Source: Cytospora piceicola
Lineage: Eukaryota; Ascomycota; Sordariomycetes; Diaporthales; Cytosporaceae
Assembly (NCBI GenBank): GCA_023375675.1
Contig: JALQBC010000022.1
Location: 310,001 to 374,000, forward strand
Length of the DNA: 64,000 bases
Direction of reading: 5' to 3'
In this document: one piece after another, positions 14,901-26,613 of the stretch
How the letters are laid out: each line of letters starts with the position of its first letter
Position numbering within the stretch: position 1 is the stretch's first letter
Made by a program: the position numbers and the translations under genes
The notes under the pieces: model-generated
Databases searched by the model: none
Told to the model about the DNA's origin: nothing
What the model saw: only the letters and a program-made list of their open reading frames with translations

Positions 14901-17180
14901 TCTTTCTCCGAGGATATGGCCACTTTCCGGGCGAAGGGCAGCGTAAATGAGCTGTTGATAAGCCTGTCTGTCGAAGAAGGTATCCTTGTTGCAGAGCGCC
15001 ACGGACACGGACAAGTGATCTTGAATCAAGCCACGAAGCGGTTTGCCAGCTGTTGCTGATATGTACTGGTGATCGGTGTCGGCCAGCTGTAGGGCCTCGG
15101 CGCGAGCTACTTCATTCTGGGGGAAATGCATGTTCATCTCATCGCCATCGAAATCCGCGTTGTACGTATTGCAATTGGCGTAGTGCATGCGGATGGTTTT
15201 CTCACCCGGAAGTACCCTCACTCGGTGACCCATGATAGACGGCTTGTGCAGGGTGGGTTGACGGTTCATCAGTACCACGTCACCGTTCGCCAGGTGGCGA
15301 TGGACCTTCTTATTCCTCATGCCGCTGGATGTGGTATTGGTGGGGGCGAGGAGTTGGTTCGCAAGGGCGATTCGATCCTCTAGGGACTTGTTCCGCAGGT
15401 TGATGGTTTGGCCGTTTTCATTTTCAATAGCTGCCGCGCCGGGCCACTTGTCAACACCGTTGATAACAGCCTGTTGCATGTCTTTGAAGTTGTGACTCGT
15501 TACAGGCTCAGGGAAAGTCAGCTTGCGAGCGAAGACCGGAGGGACACCGATCTCGTTGGTCTCGATATTCGGGTCTGGGGAGATGACACTTCGGGCGGCA
15601 TAGTTGACACGCTTGCCCATCATGTTCTTCCGGAAGAGACCCTCTTTCTTCTCAAGCTTCTGCTTGATCCCTTCCTCGTTCCTCTTGGCGGCGGCTCCTC
15701 CAACAGGATTGAGGTTGCGATCTATCAGAGCATTGACCGACTCTTGGAGTTCTGTCCAGGCTTCATGCAGCGCTGTCATGCTTCTGCTGCCTCTTGGATC
15801 CACAATGCCCTTTGCCTGGTCCTGAATTTGCCTGTAAATGGAGGCAAGCTTTGCGGATGCCCTGATGATGTTCTTGTAGAGTCCGTTTTGCTGAGCCTCG
15901 GCAATCTGAGAATCACCGGTGCGAGCTTCCGGGCGGAAACGATTTGGCGGCACGAGGATTGACTCCAGGAAGAACATATCTGAGCTCAGCGATTTGGCCG
16001 TTTTCGTGCGCGGTAGCCGGCAATACACCAGAGCCAAGACTTCATGCTCCTTCTCGAATAGCCTCGCAAGCCTCCATCGCACCTCGGCCGGGGAGAGATA
16101 GCGTTGAGCGGAAGGTTCCGCTAGGCTCTTGGTTTGCTTCTTTGCGCTATTGCGTGCAACAACATTGCCAGATTCGTCGAGCGAATCGCCGCTGCCCTCG
16201 TCGGAAACGCTCTCGTCGTCGTCGCCGGCATCGTCCTCGGATGACAGATCGGCGACACCCTCGTCAGAGCCGTATCCACTCTTCTTTTTCGTCTGGGTTG
16301 GTACTACTTCTTTGCGTTTGAAGCCGGCCTGGGCCATTTTGGCCTGCTCCTTCGGTGAAAGTGCCTTTTCGAAAACCTTGACGGAGCGATCTTTGCGATA
16401 AGTCGGGGACAGCCCTTTGCAGGAATTACACATGCGTGTCTTGACAATATCCTTGAAAAACTCGCCAACTAGAGCGGTGCGCAGCTCGGCTGCGCCCTCA
16501 TGCTTCCGGCGTCCAACAGTTGCACGATGGCTTTGCAACATCCGACGGACATAAGTATCACGGGCCCTCATGATGCCGTCCGCGGTACCATCCTGTTCTT
16601 CGGAGTCAGAGCCGGCGATTTCCTCCTGGGGTACATCTGACATGCCGAGACCGTGGAAGTTTTCTCCAATGGCATCGATCATCCTCGCCTCATGGAGCAG
16701 GCCATATTGTAGCAGTCGGAATATGCAGACATAGCGGTGGAGCTCTCTCCGGGGTAGTCTCAGACGGTCGCAGTAGACGCATTGAGCTCGTACGAGGCGG
16801 AGGATCTGGTCCATGAAGGTCGGGTGATAGACAGGGACGGGGAGGTCGACATGGCCTGCGTGGCCGGGGCAAGACTGTGTACCGAGGTTGCAGGTGGTAC
16901 ATCTACAGAGAGGAAAGCAGTTGGTAAGCATCTAGCAAGCATTTGCAGACAAGGAAGCATGCTGGTCATGAACGAAGGGGGGGGGGGACATTGCCTACAT
17001 CGAGTCTCCCCATGACCCGAGGGCAGGATCATATAAGCCGCCGCGGACTGGGTTCAGCAATGTATCAAATGTGCTATCATTTTCGATCTTCTTGACGGAG
17101 ATGGCATGAATCTCTTCTTTTGTGAGGAAGGTAAACTCGACTCGGTCGACCGAGGACGAGATAGGCTGTGAAATATTCAT
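11937..17180 (-). CDS. RPA190: RNA polymerase I largest subunit
   Basis: Largest catalytic subunit of RNA polymerase I, which transcribes the 35S rRNA precursor in the nucleolus. Two exons: 16999-17180 and 11937-16902, with a 96-bp intron (16903-16998) that contains an 11-C tract. Splicing restores the zinc-binding region (CTTCNLGTQSCPGHAGH). The product is 1715 residues; yeast Rpa190 is 1664. The catalytic metal-A motif NADFDGDEMNMH is near residues 641-652, and bridge-helix and trigger-loop regions follow ([25 protein letters not shown]). Two acidic, Ser/Asp-rich insertions are visible, one near residues 250-310 and one in the C-terminal third; both are usual for the Pol I subunit. I chose the start at 17180 (MNISQPISSSVDRVEF) because it aligns with the yeast N-terminus; the frame is open further upstream without another ATG I could support. 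Its 5' end diverges from PRP3. Confidence 0.96.
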
Positions 17181-18182
17181 GGTTGCATAACGGTTGCGCG
17201 CCGCAACTGCACTCTTACTCGCACTCGCACTCGCAATCAATAACCCTGCGGGTTGCTACCCGGGTCAACAAGCAGACTTGGAGGTCTACTGGTCTGCGGT
17301 CTCTTGGGGGCGCAGGTTCGTGTGATCCAGGTTACACGGGAGTGTGCACCGTTGTTGTTGTTGAGGAGGCGGTGGTGGACAGCGAGAGGACGGTGAAATC
17401 GCAGCGGTCGGAACTAAGGAACAAGAACTGGCACCGCTGGATCCGATGCGAGGATGATATCGTGAAAATTTGGCCCCGGCCGAAGAGGAAGAAAATTTGG
17501 CGGAGAAGGGCGGCAGTAAGATGGACAGAGCTTGAAGCGCGACTCGGGGATATGTTATACAGATACAAGTATATAGGCACTAGATAAACCACAGGTCAGG
17601 TACTCGTTTAGCAACATTCATGGATAAATTTGGAGGTACCTAAGTACCCTGCAGACGCCAGCCTGCCAGCCTACCTATAGGTACCTAGGTACTCAATTAG
17701 GTAGGTGTTCTAGGTATGTAGGTACGCTAACAGTGGCTAAGGTAAGCGCGATAGTTGTTAAGCTCCACAGCAACCTCAGTTTACTTTGGGGAATCAGGTA
17801 GATCCGTACAATATACCTAAGTAGGTAGATACGCACCCAACTTTCCCATCCAGTCGTGCGTTGTTATGGTTTTGGTCCTTTCAAACGGCTTGACTAATGA
17901 ACCACCTTTTTACCTGTCATATACACAGTAAAACAACTCTGCCCACCTCGGTTTACCGTCCTGCTGCTCGAGGTAGCAGGTTGCTGCAGACTACCTAAGT
18001 ACCTTCGGCTTGTGACTGTATCACCATCATCTCCCTCCTACGACCCTATACCGCATTGTTCGCCAACCTCGATTGCCTTTCGTCCGTCTCGAGCCCTCCT
18101 CCTCCTCCTCGCCGCCTCGCGACAAAACCATCAATACGTATAGCAAAGAAGTCTACACCCCATCGTCGGGAACGTCGCCATA
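17181..18182. promoter_or_regulatory. Divergent RPA190-PRP3 promoter region
   Basis: About 1 kb lies between two divergent start codons and must contain both promoters. TACCTAGGTA-type motifs cluster at about 17634-17720 and recur to 18004. A pyrimidine-rich leader precedes the PRP3 ATG (18070-18115). Small frames here have no recognisable content. Confidence 0.5.
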
Positions 18183-19640
18183 ATGGACAGAAATTCTCAA
18201 TCACCTGGCCTAGGGCCCCGCCATGATGCTTCCTCACGAATCCAAAAACCCGAGTCGGCCGCGGACAGGATGGCGGCGCTCAAGGCACGCGTCGCCGCTG
18301 CAATCGACGGAAGCAAGGCCAAGGGTGGCTTGAATGTTGGACTCCATCCAGCACTGGCCGATCTGGGTCAACCGAAGCCATCCACCCCCAAGCCGACCGA
18401 CCAAAGGCCCATCGGTGCCTCGGCTGCAAGACTCCAAGCCGAGTTATCGAGGTCGTCAAGCGGCCATAAAACACCGGTTCTACGTGATGCCTACGCTGGG
18501 GGTGTGAACCCTTACCTCGAGCCGGTTGGTACGCCCGTACCGGCCGGGAAGCAAAGGATGCAGCGACAGCTTGTCTTCAACCAGAAGGGCAAGTACATAC
18601 AGCAAGCAAGCGCTCTCCGAAGGCAAGCTGCCCTCGAAGCCATGAAGAAGAGGATCGCGGAGCAGACCAGGAAGGCTGGCATAGATGAAGATCTCGGTGA
18701 AAAGAATTTTGTTGTCGAGGCCCCTCCGGATATCGAATGGTGGGACGAGGCACTGGTTCCTTCGTACGATGTCATAGAGGACCCGGGCTCTCTCAAGATT
18801 GGTACCGATGATAGCATCGTTACAAACCTTATACAACATCCTGTGGCCCTGGAACCGCCACAGGAGCGCATGATGCCTGCCCCGAAACCCATGTACCTTA
18901 CTACCAAGGAACAAAAGAAACTTCGGAGGCAGCGGAGAATGGCTGAGCTCAAGGAGCAGCAGGCAAAGATCAGACTCGGTCTCGTCCCAGCCCCTCCTCC
19001 CAAGGTCAAGAAGGGCAACCTCATGCGTGTTCTGGGTGAAGAGGCCGTCAAGGATCCTACTGCCGTCGAGGCCATGGTCAATCAGCAGATTGCCGAGAGA
19101 CACCAACAGCACTTGCAATCCAACGAGGAGCGAAAATTGACCGCGGAGGAGAAGCACGAGAAGGTGGCGGCCAACCAAGGAAAGGATGCATCAAAGGGCC
19201 TGCACACTCTGGTCTTCAAGATTGGAAGTCTAGCAAACGGACAGCACAGGTACAAAGTCCAGAAGAACGCCGAGCAGCATGCCCTCACAGGCATATGCAT
19301 TATGCATCCCAAGTTCAACCTGGTCATAGTCGAAGGCGGCGAATGGAGCATCAGCAAGTACAAAAAACTCATGTGCAACCGAATCGACTGGACAGAGAAC
19401 GTACCGTCACGGGATTCGAAGCAAGGGCAACAGAGGCAGTGGCTCATGGCCGAAGACGAAAAGGGAGGTCTCAAGGATATGACCTCGAATTACTGCAAAT
19501 TGGTCTTTGAGGGCGAGGTTAAGCTCAGGTCCTTCAAGCGTTGGACCTCCAAGGTCGCAGAGACAGATGCTGAGGCCCGCGATTTATTGGCCCGGTCCAA
19601 GATGGAGAACTTTTGGTCCCAGGCCAGGAGCTTGCCTTAG
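18183..19640 (+). CDS. PRP3: U4/U6 snRNP splicing factor Prp3
   Basis: Prp3 binds the U4/U6 snRNA duplex and helps hold the U4/U6.U5 tri-snRNP together in the spliceosome. The gene is a single 485-codon frame; yeast Prp3 is 469 residues. The N-terminal third is low-complexity. A charged helical region follows (about 130-330), with the family's LRRQAALEAMKKRI and KKLRRQRRMAELKEQQAKIRLGL-like stretches. The C-terminal domain (about 340-485, DUF1115 type) contains GICIMHPKFNLVIVEGG and ends FKRWTSKVAETDAEARDLL, which is diagnostic. The start at 18183 is the first ATG of the frame and is preceded by a pyrimidine-rich leader. No intron is needed. Confidence 0.95.
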   Translation: MDRNSQSPGLGPRHDASSRIQKPESAADRMAALKARVAAAIDGSKAKGGLNVGLHPALADLGQPKPSTPKPTDQRPIGASAARLQAELSRSSSGHKTPVLRDAYAGGVNPYLEPVGTPVPAGKQRMQRQLVFNQKGKYIQQASALRRQAALEAMKKRIAEQTRKAGIDEDLGEKNFVVEAPPDIEWWDEALVPSYDVIEDPGSLKIGTDDSIVTNLIQHPVALEPPQERMMPAPKPMYLTTKEQKKLRRQRRMAELKEQQAKIRLGLVPAPPPKVKKGNLMRVLGEEAVKDPTAVEAMVNQQIAERHQQHLQSNEERKLTAEEKHEKVAANQGKDASKGLHTLVFKIGSLANGQHRYKVQKNAEQHALTGICIMHPKFNLVIVEGGEWSISKYKKLMCNRIDWTENVPSRDSKQGQQRQWLMAEDEKGGLKDMTSNYCKLVFEGEVKLRSFKRWTSKVAETDAEARDLLARSKMENFWSQARSLP

Positions 19641-21879
19641 TTGGAGGCATCGGCACTTTCATGATGCAGTCAGTGGTACGTCTTCGGCAGTGGCCTCCTC
19701 CCCCATCAAAGCTGGGCGGTGGCACCATCTCCTCAGATGGCTTAGTTTAGCGAGGTAATTGACATATGACCATGAATTTGGACATATCGTTCCACGTTAC
19801 TGCTTTAGTCGTCCCGTGCCCCATCCTTCTTCATATTGGCAAGCCAGTCCATGACTCCATGGCGACCGAAACACGTCCCTTTCTCTGCTGCTCCAGTGGC
19901 ACTCATTGCACAGGTTCGTGGCTTTCCTGGTCTCCCCTGTACGAACAGTCATGTGAATCCAAAAAAATTAAAAAATCGGACCCCCATCCTTAGAGATGCC
20001 GTCGAAGAGAAGGTTAAGCTCCCATCACGGTCTGTCATGCTTGCTCCAATGGGATCCATACGAGCGCAGAAGCCTTGCTGGTATCCGAGTCACGCCTTCG
20101 AATCCTGATTTCGAGACGGCCTTGAGCCCCTTCCACTGCCTGTGGAGAAGCCTGAATCTAGAGGTCTTTTGGTTTGGGGCTATGTATCGGGCACAATACC
20201 TCCCAAATCTGCACAGCTACCGTGGGCTTCCCAGACCTTCAAAAAACCGAACACGGTAGATAGCTCTGCATCGTGAGCTGCGATGTAGGAGAAAGCCGGC
20301 ACGATAGACTCTCGTTACCGCTGTTCCCGTACTACCACATCCAAGACCTCCGTCTTTGCCTTTTTGTAAAAGAACTACAACAAAGAATAACATATCTGAG
20401 ACACGGCCCCAAGAACACCGGGTCAGTTCCGAGGATTTTGCTCTGCTGTCATGCGAGGAGGCGGCCGCCATTTCGTGTGCCTCAAGATGGCGTGCACACT
20501 GACGGTTATATATTAGAGCCTCATTCTTCGGCCCGAAGAGTACTCGTACTACTACCCGCATAAAGAAGAAAGATGCAAATCCGGCGCAGACGAACCACTT
20601 GGCACACGTACGGTACGTATTCTTCAGCTGGTCCATGCTACGCCTCTACACGTGTGGAACGGCCCATTCACACGTTGTGTCAAGAAACATGCCGTACCAG
20701 TCCCTGTCAAGATCCTCACAGTGGAGGCGGAGCAATTCCCTGCGATCTGATCTACCCGGTGGATCGTCTGTTCCACAAATCATGGGCCCGCGGCTTTTGA
20801 CCCTGACGACAGCTTATGTATGAGAGGACTGCGAACTTGAGTCCCATAGACTGGAAGCCACCTTCGGAATCTGCGCGGAGATTTTACCTGCCACATTACG
20901 CGGGAATTTCGGGACGACTTTCTGGAGAATCTATGGTTGAACTCTGCTTGTTTGGTTGCCTTTCCCCTTCAGTTCACTGGTCAGGGATTGGACAGAGGGT
21001 ATGGTGGCCAGACACATGCGATGCATGTTGGGCTGCAAGGGCGACGAACCCTTGTTCCAACAGGCGCTTTCTAACCAATTGGTCACGGCTTTTCTCGGAT
21101 ATGACACGCCTGATGGGTCGCGAAGATGGCCGCGCTCCTATTGGAATCCGTTCGCTTGGTAACAGGCACAGCACCCGGCCATCCTTCCTCGAACGTTTGC
21201 ACGTCCCAATGCTGCTTCTTTCTGATGTGGGGGGTTGTTTCCGTCTCGTTAACTCCCGTTAGTTGCCCTTCTCGGGAGACTGATGACAGAATGCTCACAA
21301 TTTTGGGAGTTTGCTGATCAGTCGACCAAGCTTTGAAACCTGCCAGCCTATGTCAAGGGGGGGGGGGGGGCAGAGGTTGTCAAACCAGACCAGCTGGTAT
21401 TTGTCAGCTGCATAGGGAACACTCCGTGATTCGTCTTCCTCTTCAATATGAGCCTGTTTGCATGGGAGATAACCCGAGAGACTTAACACGGGACTTTAAT
21501 GCCAGAGCTGGAGCAACAAGTCTCTAGTATATTGTACACTATATGGTATGTTTACAAAATATAAGGAAAGGGCTTGACGTACGCAGCGACTGCTGCGACA
21601 ACAGACGGGGTGTCTTTTCCCAGTCGAACAGGCCTGTTTTGATGAGACCGCTCTGGCGCCCAGATGTCCAGATTTACGCCAGTGAATATTTCGCCGCCCA
21701 TGCCAAAGCCGACGCCATCAATCCATGAGAAAGCATCAACGCCAGACCGTGCTTATATCCATCACGTCTCACTGGCCAAAAGCAAATGGGTTAATTCTTT
21801 TATACACTCAATTCTGCCAACAAATGAACGCGATCCAGCCATGAACTTAGCAGCAGAAGCCGTTTCCTTTCCGACCCTC
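19641..21879. other. Intergenic, no gene supported
   Basis: This is 2.2 kb between the PRP3 stop and the stop codon of the zinc-finger gene, so two 3' UTRs are expected at its ends. Open frames of up to about 148 codons occur (for example 20816-21262 plus and 20217-20636 minus), but they overlap each other in other frames and show no domain or splice-linked extension. A 14-G homopolymer is at 21357-21370. An expressed long non-coding RNA or a decayed gene cannot be excluded. Confidence 0.5.
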
Positions 21880-23212
21880 TTATCTGCCCCAGACAGAGTT
21901 CACATCAGAGGGTTCCCGAGGGCGTAGGGATGAAACCAATGTGTTTGTCAAGGGCGGCATTTCCAGAGGAGGGAGTGTGGTGTTTGACGGAGGCAAGAGG
22001 CTCAGTGACCGTGAACTCTGCTGGTCGTAGCTGTCGGCCCGCAAGTCCAAGGTACCAATGTCAAATCTTTTGGAGCAGCCGTCATCCATATGCCTAGAGT
22101 GTGACCGCTAATTAGCTTCTGCCCGTATATGCAACATTCAGCAGGGGGTACGTGGGCATCTCTTACCTTCGCAGTGTGTCTTTGCGGGCGAACATGCGTC
22201 CGCAGTAGTCGCACTTGTGGTTGCGCTCCTTCATATGTACACTCTGATGATGCCTCTGGAAGTCCGTCTTGCGCACAAACTTCTTAGCACAGCCGTCAAC
22301 CTGGCAGGGGAAATGGTACTCCCGCCTTTCGTCGTGTGTCTCCATGTGCGCCTTGAAGTTGTAGCTGCGGCTGAAGAGCTTTCCACAGCCCCTGACTTCG
22401 CACTGGAAATTGGCTTCTTCCTTGGTCGTGAGCTTTCTTGGTGCCCGCCGTGACCGGCTGCCGGTCCGGGATGACCTCCGTGGTTCCTGCCCGAACATCA
22501 CTGCGGACGACTGTGTATTGGCTCCCGTGTAAAGCTCCTCGGGCTCCATGGGGTAGTGTTCGGATTTTAACCAATGCGTCGACGTGCTATCTGATGCATA
22601 GCCGCTGCTCGACTGTGCCGCAGATTGTGGAAGGGGTGGCAGCTGCGGGTATGAATTTCCCATGTCTGACGGGTATGGTGCACTTGCTAGACGCGGGGAC
22701 GCGTAGTGCCCGATGCTGTGGCTGTACTCTGACGGTGCCTCTGACTTTATCCTCGGGGTTTCCGGACTCGAGGAAGTAGGTACCGGTGGGTAAGCCAAAG
22801 AAGCCCTAGGCAGGGATGGATCTGGCGACTCTGAGGCTTGTAGGGCTGGCGGCGGCGTATGCGGGTTGCTCGCATAAATGGCATGGGGATAAGAGCCAGA
22901 TAAGGGACCCTCATACGCAGCGAAGGGGTCATACTCGGCACTCAGGCCGTTCGGCATGGATGCGGTGGTCAGGGCCGGATGCAGGACCGTGGCGGGGTTC
23001 CACTCCGGGGGTATCATTGCGTCGAGAGGAGGGAGTGAGGTCTCTGGCGCCATCGAACAAGAAGGGTCAGGCTCGTAGATGGACGAGATCCTGTAGTGTT
23101 GCTCAACCTCGACCAAACCAGGGGAGGGATACCCCGAGGAAGAGGATTCCGATGGGCAATACGTTTTTGGAGTGGAGGCCGGCGAACGCGTCAATGGTGG
23201 TATGAGGTCCAT
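21880..23212 (-). CDS. C2H2 zinc-finger transcription factor
   Basis: Putative DNA-binding regulator. Two exons: 22167-23212 and 21880-22093, with a 73-bp intron (donor GTAAGA). Splicing gives 419 residues. The first 260 or so residues are rich in Pro and Ser, with no fold visible; such regions often activate transcription. Three zinc fingers follow. Finger 1 (about 271-293) is C-x4-C-x12-H-x3-H. Finger 2 (303-326) is C-x4-C-x12-H-x4-H. Finger 3 (334-355) reads C-x2-C-x12-H-x4-C, a C2HC form, and the intron falls inside it at the LRR|HMDDGC junction. A basic patch (RRSSRTGSRSRRAPRKL) just before the fingers could be a nuclear localisation signal. I recognise the FARKDTLRRHM-DGCSKRFDIGTLDLR ending as a conserved fungal family, but I cannot name the orthologue. 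Confidence 0.88.
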
Positions 23213-26200
23213 GGCTTGAGGGATCCAAGGCCGGGAGAAATGGCCAAGAGAAACTCAGTCCGTTCAACCGGGGAACCTTATATGTTCCGGCTGCTGTATG
23301 GCCAGTGGGTGAAAGTTGGGCGGCAGCACTCTCTCAGGGGCCGAGGGTTTGCAGCGTTGGCCCGTTGGGACAAGGCTGTCCAGGTCCCGGTCCCGGTTCC
23401 GGTCTAGGTCTAGGCTGAGTTGGATAGGGGATGAATGGAGGTTGGGCGACGGCCGATGCCAAAAGAGAGACAGCACGACGAGGATGTTCCCTATGCTGGG
23501 CAGGCGGGAAGTCAGCCGGATGTAAATCGTGACTATGCAAGCCTGTAGTCGATCTGAGAGACTGTCGATGCTACGGAGGCGAAGGAGGCGAAGGCGGCGT
23601 ATATGAAGTTAACCAGGGAAATAGCCAGATGCAGCAGGAAGGTACAAATTAAATCTCGGTAGAATCCTCCAAGCCTCCGAACAACTGAGGTCAGATGTGG
23701 GTTGAGGTGTGAGACTGAGGGAAAGAATAAGTAGCAGTGCCAGAGAATTTATGATATGGAAAGACTGGGGTACCGATACAGATATATCGGCAAGTCGACC
23801 GGGCTGCGGTGTATAATCCTTGGATCCCCACGGGTTCCAAGGTTGTTTATAAGAAGTAAACGTCAAGTGGAGGCGGATCTGATGCCGTTCCAGGGACTCG
23901 TGGGCTGAAAAACCTTAGAGATCCAACCCATGGTCAAATGCTCCCACCCAACGTCTCGGTCTGCCTGGAAAGAAAAGAAGATGAACTGTCTAGCCCTTGA
24001 CCATGCTGCATCGTGCATGCAGACTATGGGGCTGCAGGATAGCAGAGTCCAGACGGAGGCGAAGGTACAGCGTACCCATGTGTAAGGAGAGTCACATAGT
24101 GTCATGTCAGCCAGTCAGTCAGTCAACCAGCATACAACATGTACCCAAAGGGAAAACGAGAGGTGGTGCTGGGTGTGGGTAGGTACTGCCATATTCTACT
24201 ACATACACAGTACTGTAGTGTCTGGATGCGACCTGGGTGGGCTATGTGGGCTGAAGGAGAAGGGGAGAGGAGGGGGGGGGGCCAGGGCACCTTGTAAGGA
24301 AGTAAGCACCAACAACCGATGGGGCCAAGGGCGTAATCAAGTTGGGGGCCAGAATAACATGCTGAGGATGACATGCAAAGACGACGATCCTTCAGTTGGG
24401 CCCCGAGACCAAGCATGGGGGAAAAATAAAAGGCCGGGGGCTGCAGCGGTGGTATTCATAGCACTCTGCATACTGAGGCTACCTACCTAGGTATCTAGAT
24501 AGGTACTTAGTGTACCTACCTACTGTACTTAGCAGGTAGTTATGAGTACAGTACTCAGTATTCGCGGAAGACGGAACCTTGGGAGACGAAACGAAAGGAG
24601 AAAAGAGGCTCTCCGGAAGCGGGCCGAGTCAGAGCTCCTAGTCGTCCGGGGTGGTCGATGCCGATACTCTGACACGTGTGGGTGGACGTTGACTGAGTAT
24701 CTACCTACATGGATAGATACGTACCTACCTACATATTGGTACCTATAATAAGAAATTCAGACCCATGGTGTACGTGCATACCTAGGTATTTACCTGCCTA
24801 CGAATAATTAACCAGGCAAGTTATAAGTCAGTACATATCTCAGTACTTACATACAAAGCTGTCCCACAAGTGCCCGCAGTCGGGTCGGGAAGGAAGATGC
24901 AGATAACATGATTGTGCCTGGAGCTACTGTAAACGTAGCCCTATGACCCTGCCTTGGCATGGGGTGCAAGGGCCTTGTGAGTAATAAATAAGGTGATGGG
25001 GGGGTCCAAGGAGAACCGAAGAACCCATACATATTTGGCAAGGCAGAGCAGTCCCTCAAGGTGCCCGAGATGCAAGTAAGACGACGCAATTGCACATGAG
25101 GGAGAGAGAGAGAGAGAAGGGGGCCTTTGGGGGGAGGGGGCGGAACTATCAACGTCCAACCCGGCAACTTAGCGTACAAAAGAACCCTGCAAAGGATCTT
25201 GGGCTACGTACTGCGCCGGACACTGGAAATAGTCTGTCAGAAAACGGTTGTGCGAGCCGTGTGCACATGTGAGGTCAGCTCAGCTCATAGCTCGAAGGAT
25301 TCTGAGCAACCAACAAAATGAAACACACTGACTGCACTGACTGACCGAGTGATACCACACCGTTGCATTCTGACGGCCCCACCCACCAAATCCAAAAGGG
25401 AACATGCATAGAAGAGCAGATCCCGCCCGGACGAGGCTAGGTTGGTAGGGCAGCATATGTATGCTACCATACATAGATAGCACCGTGTGTACCACGGATA
25501 CACTACAGCACCCTCACATACGGATTACAGTGACAGAAGGGAGTGCATAGCGGTCAACTGGTCAGACGGTGATGTGACGGGAGGTAGATGGAATATACAT
25601 CGATCAAATTTTGTCAAGTGGCAACAGACCGGGAGGGGGCGACGAATGATGCGAGAGAGGCGCCAGACCGATAAATGAGAGCGTATCAGAAATTTGTATG
25701 TTGGTTGGTGATGCTGCATGGCGACCAACAGATCCGACAGAACCCCCAACATGACCCTATCCAGTCTGTCCCAACTTTTATCAGTCAAATAGCTGGTCGC
25801 GGGCAGGGCAGCCGCAGCCGGGTGGGTAAATTATGCATGTATGTTGGTACATGTGAGTGGATAATATGTGGGTCGCCAAAAGTTGAATCCACTGTGGCAG
25901 GCTCAAGTCCTGTAGCCCTCAGGGAAGAGAAGAAGAAGAAGAAGATTTTAAAAAAATCCAGATAACGGAGAAGAGGGGAAGGACCAGGAGAGCATACAGG
26001 CATCGTGGTGAACACTTGAGGTATTTGGTCACAGGTATGGTCATCCGACAAATACATCCAATGATACGGTCCACAGGAGTAGGCAGAGTCTAACAATTTG
26101 CAGGTATATATGTATGCATGTATTTATATACTTGAGTAATTAGGTAGGTTCGCCTCGTTTGAAACAAAAGTAGTACATATAGTCGATATCGGCACCGGCA

Positions 26201-26578
26201 TCGGTGTCGGTATCAGTATCCTCCAGCGACTCCACACAGAAACCGATAAATTCAATCCATCCCTTGGCACATGATCGATCGCCAGCGGTTCCTTCGTCCA
26301 GGGGGGATAACAGAGATGGAGGTTTTGGTTGACCACCCGAAACACTGCCTGCCACCTGCGCCGCGATGACTTCCCTGCAACCACATGGGCTTATAAGTCA
26401 GTCACTATACTGTGTAAGTCAGTCACCTACACATATAGGTCGCAGTAGTGCATAATCTCCCAATCCATGGACGGACATGAGCCATCGGCCGACCGGTGCC
26501 GCAGGTCGATTTCTCAATGCATGTTTTGATGGATACACACAGCAAGGGCTGCTGTCTATGGGTTGCGTAACACACATG
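23213..26578. other. Gene-poor intergenic region
   Basis: This is 3.4 kb of ordinary composition with no recognised gene. It contains the probable promoter of the zinc-finger gene (near 23213-23600), a CCGGTC-type hexamer repeat (about 23381-23413), a 10-G run (24272-24281), a TACCTAGGTA cluster (24480-24800) and a GGCATC/GGTATC-type hexamer repeat (26184-26221). Near 25889-25911 there is a tRNA T-arm-like sequence without a full cloverleaf. Confidence 0.5.
24480..24800. repeat. TACCTAGGTA motif cluster
   Basis: Several copies of ACCTAGGTA, TACCTACC and AGGTAGGTA variants lie between 24480 and 24800. They belong to the dispersed motif family seen at 9221, 17634, 41420, 46622 and 59112. Confidence 0.7.
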
Positions 26579-26580
26579 TA

Positions 26581-26613
26581 TGGTGCGCGGCAGTGCAATC
26601 TCTGCGGAAAGTC
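26581..26613 (+). repeat. Left terminal inverted repeat
   Basis: This 33-bp repeat is matched in reverse complement at 32158-32190 with one mismatch. It keeps GC-rich composition and intact CA/TG, unlike the DNA it encloses. A heptamer CACACAT lies just outside each end, offset by 3 bp, so the true repeat might be slightly longer. Confidence 0.85.

Noticed and set aside
20217..21262. Open frames of 139 and 148 codons between PRP3 and the zinc-finger gene
   Set aside because: They overlap other frames and have no domain, no splice-linked extension and unremarkable sequence.
25853..25921. Possible tRNA: GCAGG-CTCAAGT-CCTGT forms a T-arm followed by AGCCCTC, and the reverse frame reads ATGLEPATVDS as seen in spurious tRNA translations
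   Set aside because: No matching 5' acceptor strand (GAGGGCT) or D-arm occurs within 100 bp upstream, so there is no full cloverleaf. At most a tRNA fragment.
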